Shown: piece after piece, positions 1-6,188 of the stretch
How the letters are laid out: each line of letters starts with the position of its first letter
Position numbering within the stretch: the stretch's first letter is position 1
Program-made: the position numbers and the translations under genes
The notes under the pieces: model-generated
Seen by the model: the letters and a program-made list of their open reading frames with translations, nothing else
What the model was told of the DNA's origin: nothing
The model's database searches: none
Source of the DNA: Nitrososphaerota archaeon
GTDB lineage: Archaea; Thermoproteota; Nitrososphaeria; Nitrososphaerales; UBA183
Direction of reading: 5' to 3'
Assembly (NCBI GenBank): GCA_029785685.1
Contig: JAFLZE010000059.1
Coordinates: forward strand, 1-6,329
Length of the DNA: 6,329 bases

Positions 1-1180
1 AAGGTCGTCATACTGGTAGCTTGTCGTCTGTCCCTTCGCGTCAGTGACGCTGAGCATGTTCCCGGAAAGGTCGTAGGCGTAGGTGGTCAGGTAGTACGTC
101 GTCGACGAGTTGTATTCCTTGACGGAGGTCAGCCTGCTGTCCCAGTCGTAGGAGTAGACGGTCCGGTGGCCGTTCTCGTCAGTGACCGTCTTCGTGTTCG
201 CCGTGTCGTTGTACGAGATGGTCTCGTATGTCCCGTCCGGGTTGGTGAGCTTGACCTGCCTCCCGCTCCAGTCGTAGGAGTAGGTGTACGTGTTCCCCGC
301 GGCCGTCGTCTTGTTGGCCACCTCGCCCAGCCAGTTGTAGGTGTAGTAGACCGTGGAGAAGGCCGCGGAGCCGTTCATCGCCTGGACCTCGGTCTCCCTG
401 GCGAGACCGTTGAAGTACGCTATGGTGACGTGGCCGTCGGGGTCGACCGTCTTCATGGTGTCGTTGTTGTCGTAGTAGTAGGTGTAGGCGGTCGCGGCGA
501 CTCCACCTACTGCGGAGTAGGTGATGCTGGTCTGCCTCCCAATGGCGTCATAGGTGTAGCTGGTGGTCTGGCCGTTGGGGTCCGTAGTGGAGAGCAGGTC
601 CCCGTACTGGTCGTAGGCGTAGGTGGTGGTGACGTTCTGGGTCCCCGCGAGGGCGCTCTTTTTGGTGAGGTAGGTGGAGTAGTATGGGGTTGCGGACGAG
701 TATCTGAAGTACGTAGTATGGTTGTCCGCGTCTGTGGTGCTGAGGACGTTTCCATAGGCGTCGTAGGCGTGGTCCGTGTAGAGCCACCCGCCGTCGTGCG
801 AGACCTTCTGCTCGATGAGGTTCCCGTGGGGGTCGTACTTGTAGAATGTTTCCTGCTGAGCGCTAGCCGGGCCGTCTTGGTAGTCGCACTGCCCCAGGGG
901 CAGGTCGTGGATGTACGAAGGTATGGTCTGGGCGTAGAAGGAGGAAGCGCACCCCGAAGACCCCAGGGAGTCGGACGAGTTGGTGTTGGAGTAGGAGGTC
1001 CACGTCTGCTGCCCCACGCTGTCCTTCGAGTAAATCTGGTTCCCCCAGTTGTCGTAGGCGTACTCCGAGAGGGCCAGGACGCTCCCGGCTGCGGAAATCA
1101 GCTTGGTCTCGTTTATCCTCCCGGCCGGGTCGAAGTCGCTCTCGGTTATCCCTTTGAGGACGTTCGAACCATCGTAGGAG
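1..1180 (-). repeat. YD-repeat array (about 13 units, continues past the edge)
   Basis: YD or YN cores fall at residues 942, 982, 1055, 1079, 1129, 1150, 1176, 1221, 1242, 1263, 1284, 1309 and 1330. From 1221 onward they are almost strictly 21 residues apart (63 bases), the normal YD spacing, with one step of 25. Typical units read YDAYGNVLSTTDADNHTTYF and YDAIGRQTSITY; two units have degenerate YN cores (1221, 1263). At DNA level the array shows as recurring GTCGTAGGCGTAGGTGGT-like blocks; a 19-base stretch is identical at 69-87 and 609-627. These are protein-coding repeats, not a mobile or CRISPR array. Confidence 0.9.
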
Positions 1181-3999
1181 TAGACCCGCTGGTAGCCGTT
1201 GGCGGCGGAAAAGTAGGTGTCCGTCTGGCTCTGGACATTGGTGCCGTCGGAGACGGTCTCGTTGGACCAGGCGACCGCGCCGTTGAACACGGAGTAGCTG
1301 ATGCTGTCGCTCTGGACGACCTGTGAGGACGAGGCGTAGAGGGTGCGCCCCACGACATAGTAGGTGTCGACCTCCGTCCCGACCGGACCGCTCTTGTAGG
1401 AGTAGGCCACTTTCCCTCCGGTGGGGAATGTCACCGAGCCGAGGAGCCAGGATCCTGCTCCCGCGGTGGCGTTGTAGGAGAAGCTCGTCTTCCTGGAGAG
1501 GGGGTCGCTGACCGAAGTCAGCTGGCTACCTGAGTAGGACAGCGTCCAGGTGCGGCTCCCATACGTGATCGTCGACAGCATTGCGCCAGATAGCCCGAAG
1601 GAGACATACCTCCCCGCGGCGTCGCTGATCTTCGTCAGACAGTAGGTCGCAGCCGCCGAGCATGGGTAGGATGTTGAACCCGCGTAGGTGAACGTCAGCG
1701 TGTTGCCGTCCGGGTCATCCTGGGACACGAGGAGCTTCGCCGAGTTGAAGCTGTAGGCCATCCCAGACGCGAGGTAGAGGGTGTAGGTCCCATTGTTGGT
1801 GTTGTCGACGAGTTTGAAGTCGACGGCGCCGTGGTACTCGAAGACGCTGTTCGACCAGGCGTAGGGATACGCCTGGCCCCCGGGGAGGTGGAGGTAGCTG
1901 GCCCCCATCCATGGGAGGTCCAGCGCCCAGCCGTTGCCCAGGTCGGCCCCCGAGGCGGAGTAGGTGTCGTAGCCGTACGGCCCGCTTGACGAGGTGAAAG
2001 CATAGGGCTGGGAGTAGACCAAACCGACATCGAGGTTCAGGTCGGAGCCCCTCGCGGCCTGTGACACCGTCCCGAGGCCCACCGACAGAAGCCCGTTCCC
2101 AGGTGAGACGTAGTCCCCGAAACTCGAGAAATACGTCTCGTAGGGGGAGACCCCCGGTTGGCTCCAGGAGTGGCCAGAGCCCGCGGCCACGGGGACCTGG
2201 GTCGGCAGGGCGTAAGCCACGACGTCGTAGGGGGAGGCTGTCCCTTCAGTCCAGCTCGCTACGTACATGCTGGAGTACGCCAGGGGGCAGACTATCCACG
2301 AAGCAGAGTTCGCTGTGCTAGACACCGTGGCGGTAGCCCACGAAGACCCTCCGTTGCTCGAGGTGTAGTAGTAGACGTACCCGCCGTTGGCGGTGAACGC
2401 CAGGAGGTCCTGACCCCCTCCTGAGGAGAGGGAGCAGGACTGGGGATGGTTGTAGGTGAACCCTCGCTCGCTCGAGAGCGAGCCGCCGTAGGGGAGGGAA
2501 AAGACGGCGTCCTTGCCGGCGCTGTACTGTGCGCAGACATAGGTGGTATCACCGGATGAGACGGCTGAGCTCGTGCCGAGGATGGACGAAGGACTCGTAA
2601 TTGATTCGGTGGCACTCCAGGCCGAGGAGCCGTCGTATGTCTGTACCCCCACGGTCCCACTCGTTGAACAGGCAGCGGTGTCGAAGACCAACGACATCTT
2701 GCCTGCTGTGAGCGGGAGGACCTGGCTGCAGGACTGGCCGGATACGTCGTGGCTGTCACCCCAACTTGATGCTGTCAGACAGGACGAAGAGCACTTCCAG
2801 ACCTCCAGCCTCGAATTCGTCGAAGACGCCAGGGAGACGTAGACAGTTCCCGTGGTGCCGACAGCGATGGATGGGCCGCTGCTGGCGTCGGGAGCGTAGG
2901 TCGACTCGACCTGCAGTTCGGTCCCCCAGGCGATAGACCCGCCGCGGGTGAGGTTTCCGGTGTCGAAGTACCACCCCTCGTCGGGGCCCGAGCCCGCTCC
3001 TAGGGTCGCCCGGTAGACGGCGGAGCCGGCGCAGTAGACGGCGATGTCCCCGCCCGCCTTGAGCCCTGACGTAGAGATGTTTGTGGCCGAGGACCAGGTG
3101 TAGGCGTCCGAGGCGCTCCTGTAGACGTAATTCGAGCCATCGAAGTAGAAGATCCAGTCGCGGCCGTCGGCGCTGCAGTACTTGGGCTGGTTCGAGTAGG
3201 CTGTGGCGAAGGAGCTGGTGGAGGTGGAGACGGTCTCTGGGTCGATATCGAAGCTCGGGCCGACGGTCCAGGAGAGGGTCCGCGTCGCAGAACTGAACTG
3301 CGGGTTCAGGGATGCACTGTCGTTCCAGTCGAAGCCGAGGGCGACACCAGAGGAGTTCCCAAAGTAGGCGCGGTAGCTGGAATACGAATCAGGAGCCTTG
3401 TCGAAGACCACGCTTATGGGTCCGGTTTCTGAGGCTCCCCAATCCTGTGAGCCGGAGATCTGCAGACGCACTCCTGCCGGCTGGCAGAACCGGCGATAGA
3501 CAGAGAGAGTGAGCCTGACATCGCTCAGGAGGAGCGGGCCCTCAGTGACCTTCGTCTCATAGACTGCCGAAGAGCTGTTCCCGATGAGCGTGGATACCGA
3601 CTGACCGGAACCGCCTACCGGGACGGTGAAGGAGAAGGAGTTGCCGAAACCATCCGAGACGGAGACCACCCCGCCCGGAGAGACGTTCACGGTCTGGACC
3701 AGATAGCTCCCTTCGGTCCGACCCATGAAAAGCAGAGTCGGGATGGACACCGGGGTGCTCCAACTTGGAAGTGGGACAAGCGGCTGGGACTTCGCCTCCG
3801 GAGGGCAAGAGTTGGTCAGGTTCCAGGAGTTGTGAGCGTCGACTGTCCCCGGAGGAAGGGGTCGGCCGTTCGGCTGGGCGGGCGGAGCTGTAGAGGCAGA
3901 AACAGGAGTGACGGGAATCAGGAACAGGAGGTTAGATAGCAGGAGGAAGGGGATCAGGGCAGCGGCTGCTGGCTTTTTCGTGATTCCGACGCCACACAC
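1..3999 (-). CDS. Secreted Rhs/YD-repeat protein, 3' end outside the window
   Basis: This frame is open for 1,333 codons with no stop and leaves the window at position 1, so the C-terminus is missing. I read it codon by codon. Residues 1-35 are a signal peptide. Residues about 36-610 are rich in Ser, Thr, Gly, Tyr and Cys, with an Asp-box at 547-554, suggesting a beta-propeller-like extracellular region. Residues about 614-790 resemble the N-terminal core region of Rhs proteins, with GNGLLSVG at 634 and GNGWALDLPW at 689. Residues about 940-1333 are YD repeats. Known Rhs/YD proteins form a beta-shell around a C-terminal cargo, often a toxin, or act as surface adhesins; which applies here cannot be seen. 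The GTG at 3999 was chosen because it directly precedes the KK-plus-hydrophobic signal segment. No other ATG, GTG or TTG lies in frame nearby, although the frame stays open upstream to 4425. Several N-x-S/T sequons fit a glycosylated surface protein. Family call is secure; start and role are not. Confidence 0.9.
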   Translation of the reverse strand, partial: MCGVGITKKPAAAALIPFLLLSNLLFLIPVTPVSASTAPPAQPNGRPLPPGTVDAHNSWNLTNSCPPEAKSQPLVPLPSWSTPVSIPTLLFMGRTEGSYLVQTVNVSPGGVVSVSDGFGNSFSFTVPVGGSGQSVSTLIGNSSSAVYETKVTEGPLLLSDVRLTLSVYRRFCQPAGVRLQISGSQDWGASETGPISVVFDKAPDSYSSYRAYFGNSSGVALGFDWNDSASLNPQFSSATRTLSWTVGPSFDIDPETVSTSTSSFATAYSNQPKYCSADGRDWIFYFDGSNYVYRSASDAYTWSSATNISTSGLKAGGDIAVYCAGSAVYRATLGAGSGPDEGWYFDTGNLTRGGSIAWGTELQVESTYAPDASSGPSIAVGTTGTVYVSLASSTNSRLEVWKCSSSCLTASSWGDSHDVSGQSCSQVLPLTAGKMSLVFDTAACSTSGTVGVQTYDGSSAWSATESITSPSSILGTSSAVSSGDTTYVCAQYSAGKDAVFSLPYGGSLSSERGFTYNHPQSCSLSSGGGQDLLAFTANGGYVYYYTSSNGGSSWATATVSSTANSASWIVCPLAYSSMYVASWTEGTASPYDVVAYALPTQVPVAAGSGHSWSQPGVSPYETYFSSFGDYVSPGNGLLSVGLGTVSQAARGSDLNLDVGLVYSQPYAFTSSSGPYGYDTYSASGADLGNGWALDLPWMGASYLHLPGGQAYPYAWSNSVFEYHGAVDFKLVDNTNNGTYTLYLASGMAYSFNSAKLLVSQDDPDGNTLTFTYAGSTSYPCSAAATYCLTKISDAAGRYVSFGLSGAMLSTITYGSRTWTLSYSGSQLTSVSDPLSRKTSFSYNATAGAGSWLLGSVTFPTGGKVAYSYKSGPVGTEVDTYYVVGRTLYASSSQVVQSDSISYSVFNGAVAWSNETVSDGTNVQSQTDTYFSAANGYQRVYSYDGSNVLKGITESDFDPAGRINETKLISAAGSVLALSEYAYDNWGNQIYSKDSVGQQTWTSYSNTNSSDSLGSSGCASSFYAQTIPSYIHDLPLGQCDYQDGPASAQQETFYKYDPHGNLIEQKVSHDGGWLYTDHAYDAYGNVLSTTDADNHTTYFRYSSATPYYSTYLTKKSALAGTQNVTTTYAYDQYGDLLSTTDPNGQTTSYTYDAIGRQTSITYSAVGGVAATAYTYYYDNNDTMKTVDPDGHVTIAYFNGLARETEVQAMNGSAAFSTVYYTYNWLGEVANKTTAAGNTYTYSYDWSGRQVKLTNPDGTYETISYNDTANTKTVTDENGHRTVYSYDWDSRLTSVKEYNSSTTYYLTTYAYDLSGNMLSVTDAKGQTTSYQYDDL
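1630..2160 (-). other. Rhs-type N-terminal core region before the YD repeats
   Basis: Residues about 614-790 follow the usual opening of an Rhs shell: a 'G-N-G-L-L-S-V' strand corresponding to the family's 'tGnl..s..dl', a paired strand LNLDVGLVYS, then LGNGWALDLPW corresponding to the 'lG.GWs.n....l' motif. After it come a line with H-L-P-G-G-Q and the first D-P-D-G-N turn (DDPDGNTLTFTY, residues 761-772). In family members this part precedes the repeat spiral. The assignment rests on motif order only; a profile search against DUF6531 and related Rhs N-terminal models would settle the boundary. Confidence 0.6.
2338..2361 (-). other. Asp-box (BNR/sialidase-type) motif in the YD protein
   Basis: Residues 547-554 read SSNGGSSW, matching the Asp-box pattern S-x-D/N-x-G-x-T/S-W that marks the hairpin turns of sialidase-like beta-propellers. 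A weaker relative, SASDAYTW, is encoded near 3090-3115. The surrounding region (residues about 36-610) alternates short Tyr/Val/Trp-rich strands with Gly/Ser turns and has about a dozen cysteines, which suggests disulfides outside the cell. A propeller is an inference from one good and one weak motif; the blade number cannot be counted reliably. Confidence 0.5.
3895..3999 (-). other. Sec-type signal peptide of the YD protein
   Basis: The first 35 residues contain two lysines (8-9), then a hydrophobic core from AAAALIPFLLL to LLFLIPV, and a small-residue cleavage site VSA before STAPPA (predicted cut after residue 35). The proline- and threonine-rich stretch after it is typical of a mature exported N-terminus. 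There is no lipobox cysteine at the cut, so a Sec signal rather than a lipoprotein signal is favoured. This segment is the main reason for starting the protein at 3999 and not in the upstream transposase remnant. Confidence 0.8.
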
Positions 4000-4010
4000 T
4001 CGTGCAAAAT

Positions 4011-4022
4011 CTGTATTTAACC
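4011..4022 (-). promoter_or_regulatory. Possible archaeal TATA box for the YD gene
   Basis: On the minus strand GGTTAAATACAG stands out as an AT-rich island in GC-rich DNA and resembles an archaeal TATA box. It lies 12-21 bases before the GTG start. That is shorter than the roughly 25 bases expected between a TATA box and the transcript start, so a leaderless message from this GTG would be tight. It overlaps the TAA stop of the transposase remnant. No ribosome-binding site precedes the GTG. The call is tentative. Confidence 0.4.
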
Positions 4023-4860
4023 ACCAGCCAGCAGGTGCGCCGTCGCACGAATCATGACCGGTCGTGGCTGGGCGTCCTGCCTCGCTTCGATGAGTCCGTT
4101 GTAGAAGGACGCATTCATGGCCATCTCCTTGGCCATGTCGACGAATTTCCCGGCCATGAAGTATCCTCCAAAAACCCGCATGAAGCGGAGAACCCCCTTC
4201 GACGCTCCACCTGTGTCCGAACCTGTGTACCCTCGACCAGCCCTTCGGCCTGAAGGCATGCTGCGCCATGACCGCCTCCTTCCTCGCGTAGCTCAGCGTT
4301 CCCCCGTCGCCCAGGACCGTCCTCACCCTGACGCGCTCCCCTGTTTTCCTGACGGGCCCCTTCAGCATCCTCCCGTCCCCCGACCTTCTCAGACGAGACA
4401 TCCATGGACACCATCTGCCGCGTCTTCACGTCCACGGCCAAGTGCATCCTCAGGTACCCTTCCTTCACCTACCAGGCGCGCCGGATCCAGTTCCTTCCAT
4501 TGTGGGCCTTGACCGTCGACGAGTCTATCACTATGCTGACCGAGCCGTTCGACCTGACGAGCCGGGCGTCCGGGTCGACCCGAATGTGGTTCGCCCTCCT
4601 GTCTATGGCATACTAGTCGGGGGCCCCTAGCCCCTCCGCGAACCCAGAGAGGGTTTCGACGAACCCCTCCGTCTTCCTGTAGGGCTGGCGGAAAAGAAGA
4701 CAGGCGAACCCTAGGAACCCGATATACGACTCCGGGCAGTGGTAAGGCTTCCCCACCCTTTCGCTCGTGAGCCTGTTTCAGCTCAGCCGCCCATCCCTCT
4801 GCAACGGAGGAGTCGAGGTCCAGCCCCGCCTCCTCATCAGAGCCTCGTTGTATCTCCGCG
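4017..4860 (-). pseudogene. Decayed IS5-like DDE transposase
   Basis: Pieces of one transposase can be read in order across changing frames. YNEALMRR starts at 4852; LDLDSSVAEGWAAELKQ follows around 4825-4775. PYHCPESYIGFLGF runs from 4747 in another frame into VIDSSTVKAHNG (first catalytic Asp, near 4526) and YLRMHLAVDVKTRQMVSM. Then come RVRTVLGDGGTLSYARKEAV (second Asp region) and VEGVLRFMRVFGGYF with MNASFYNGLI (glutamate region and C-terminus), ending at TAA 4017-4019. Two in-frame TAG stops lie at 4613-4615 and 4469-4471. Three of the four frame changes are each repaired by removing one G from a minus-strand G run (top strand 4751-4754, 4377-4381, 4193-4197); the fourth, near 4830, needs an added base. 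The distance from the second Asp to YARKEAV looks shorter than in intact relatives, suggesting a small deletion. The N-terminus before YNEAL and the terminal inverted repeats were not recognised. It cannot encode active transposase as it stands. The family is judged from memory of IS5-type archaeal transposases. Confidence 0.75.
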
Positions 4861-4991
4861 TCCCCGTCTATCGACATGAGGTCGGAGAGCGTCAGGCGCG
4901 TAGGGGCACGCTCGACCAAAATCACCAGAAGCCGTCCAACGTGCCACAGCGTCAGCAAAGGAGATAAGCCCGGGGGAGGCCCGCAGGGGTC
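4861..4991. other. Short intergenic stretch between transposase remnant and thiolase
   Basis: No supported gene lies here. The minus strand can be read open in more than one frame, but I recognise no transposase N-terminus in any of them. If the IS left end survives it should be in this stretch, yet no inverted repeat matching the 3960-4020 side was found by eye. The thiolase upstream signals are at its right end. Confidence 0.4.
4957..4979 (+). promoter_or_regulatory. Weak upstream signals of the thiolase gene
   Basis: AAAGGAGATAAG (4958-4969) is a small AT-rich island centred about 28 bases before the ATG, where a TATA box for a leaderless archaeal transcript would sit, but it is a poor match. 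GGGGGAGG (4972-4979) is purine-rich and Shine-Dalgarno-like yet 12 bases from the ATG, somewhat far. Either could serve; neither is convincing. Confidence 0.3.
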
Positions 4992-6188
4992 ATGAAACGG
5001 GCCGTCGTAGTCGAGGCTCTCAGGACCCCCATCGGCAAATATGCTGGAGCACTGAGGTCGGTGAGGCCGGACGACCTCGGGGCTCTCGTCCTCAGGAGGG
5101 CCCTGGAGAGGTCTGGGGTGGACGGGAAGTCCGTCGACGACGTCTACTTCGGGTGCTCTAACCAGGCAGGGGAAGACAACCGGAACGTCGCGAGGATGGC
5201 CACCCTCCTCGCAGGGATCCCCTATTCGGTCCCCGCGGCGACGGTGAACAGGCTCTGTGGGTCGGGGCTGGAGGCGGTCAACTCAGCGGCCAGGGTGATA
5301 GCGGCCGGGGAGGGGGACGTGCTCCTGGCGGGCGGGGTCGAGAGCATGACGCGGGCCCCCCTGGTGACCCTCAAACCAGAGTCGGGATACGCGAGGGGAG
5401 GCGCGGGGCTGGTGGACTCGACGATCGGGTGGCGTTTCGTCAACCCGGCTTTTCCCGAAGACTACCCGCCGCTGTCTATGGGGGAGACGGCCGAGAACCT
5501 CGCCGAGAAGTACAAGATCGGGCGCACGGCCCAGGACGAGTTCGCCCTGGCCAGCCACAGGAAGGCCGTCGAGGCGACCAGGTCGAGGAGGTTCAAAGAC
5601 GAAGTGGTCCCGGTGAACACGAAGGAGAACCCAGGGGGGGTGTCCGAGGACGAGGGACCCAGGCCCGACACCTCCATGGAGAAGCTTTCGAGGCTGGAGC
5701 CTGCCTTCCGGGAGGGAGGGACCGTTACCGCCGGTAACTCGTCCGGGATCAACGACGGAGCCGCGGCCCTCGTGCTGATGAGCGAGGAGAAGGCCGGTTC
5801 GCTGGGGGTGAAGCCGATGGCCAGGGTGCTGGGGTCCGCGACCGCGGGGGTCCACCCCAGCTTCATGGGGATCGGGCCGGTCCACTCGACCCGCAAGCTC
5901 CTCTCCCGGCTCGGGATGAGCCTCGAGGAGTTCGGGGTCGTAGAGCTCAACGAAGCGTTCGCGGCCCAGGTCCTGGCGTGCGCGGCCGAGATGCCCGAGC
6001 TCGAACTGAGCAAGGTCAACCCCAACGGCGGGGCCATTGCGCTGGGGCACCCGCTCGGGTGCAGCGGCGCGAGGATAGCCACCACCCTCCTCCACGAGAT
6101 GAGTCGGAGAGGGGAGAGGTACGGCCTCGCCACGATGTGCATCGGGGTCGGCCAGGGGATCTCCACCGCCTTCGAGCTCGTGAAGTGA
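4992..6188 (+). CDS. Thiolase (acetyl-CoA C-acyltransferase / beta-ketoadipyl-CoA thiolase type)
   Basis: A complete 398-residue thiolase, the normal length for the family. It joins or cleaves acyl-CoA at the beta-keto position: 3-ketoacyl-CoA plus CoA gives acetyl-CoA and a shortened acyl-CoA, or the reverse condensation. All expected landmarks are present. The N-terminal EALRTPIGKY comes first, and the nucleophile Cys89 lies in VNRLCGSG. GGVESMTRAP is at 114-123, followed by NEAFAAQ at 320-326. His353 lies in GGAIALGHPLGCSG, and the proton-exchange Cys383 in CIGVGQG. The stretch NQAGEDNRNVARMA and the CIGVGQGI ending recall PcaF/PaaJ beta-ketoadipyl-CoA thiolases and degradative thiolases more than archaeal HMG-pathway thiolases, which keep a different His-rich ending. 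The substrate cannot be decided from sequence alone. The ATG at 4992 gives the standard family N-terminus. Arginine is often AGG, as expected for a GC-rich archaeon. No partner gene is visible: the left neighbour is a dead transposase on the opposite strand and the right neighbour a tnpB element, so the gene looks monocistronic here. Confidence 0.95.
   Translation: MKRAVVVEALRTPIGKYAGALRSVRPDDLGALVLRRALERSGVDGKSVDDVYFGCSNQAGEDNRNVARMATLLAGIPYSVPAATVNRLCGSGLEAVNSAARVIAAGEGDVLLAGGVESMTRAPLVTLKPESGYARGGAGLVDSTIGWRFVNPAFPEDYPPLSMGETAENLAEKYKIGRTAQDEFALASHRKAVEATRSRRFKDEVVPVNTKENPGGVSEDEGPRPDTSMEKLSRLEPAFREGGTVTAGNSSGINDGAAALVLMSEEKAGSLGVKPMARVLGSATAGVHPSFMGIGPVHSTRKLLSRLGMSLEEFGVVELNEAFAAQVLACAAEMPELELSKVNPNGGAIALGHPLGCSGARIATTLLHEMSRRGERYGLATMCIGVGQGISTAFELVK

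Noticed and set aside
1..1180. Periodic GTCGTAGGCGTAGG-like DNA as a CRISPR or intergenic tandem repeat
   Set aside because: The repeats are imperfect, in frame, and translate to YD motifs with 21-residue period; there are no unique spacers between identical repeats.
166..1326. A 386-codon plus-strand open frame rich in Val, Gly and Arg
   Set aside because: It lies exactly opposite the YD-repeat coding strand, and its composition (V-V-G-V-G runs) is what the reverse of Tyr/Thr/Asp repeat codons produces. No motif or plausible fold.
2292..2759. Minus-strand 155-codon frame and plus-strand frames at 2061-2424, 2543-2842 and 3081-3512
   Set aside because: All are shadows of the intact YD frame with low-complexity Pro/Ser/Arg composition and no recognisable domain.
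4469..4615. Both internal stops of the transposase being TAG, hinting at amber read-through (pyrrolysine)
   Set aside because: One TAG sits where a tyrosine is likely (APD-x-YAID) and the other beside a tryptophan, both one base from ordinary codons, and the gene also has four frameshifts. Decay explains it better.
4117..4630. Plus-strand frames over the transposase remnant (4117-4512, 4404-4616)
   Set aside because: The minus strand carries recognisable transposase blocks in order; the plus-strand readings have no motif and start within them.
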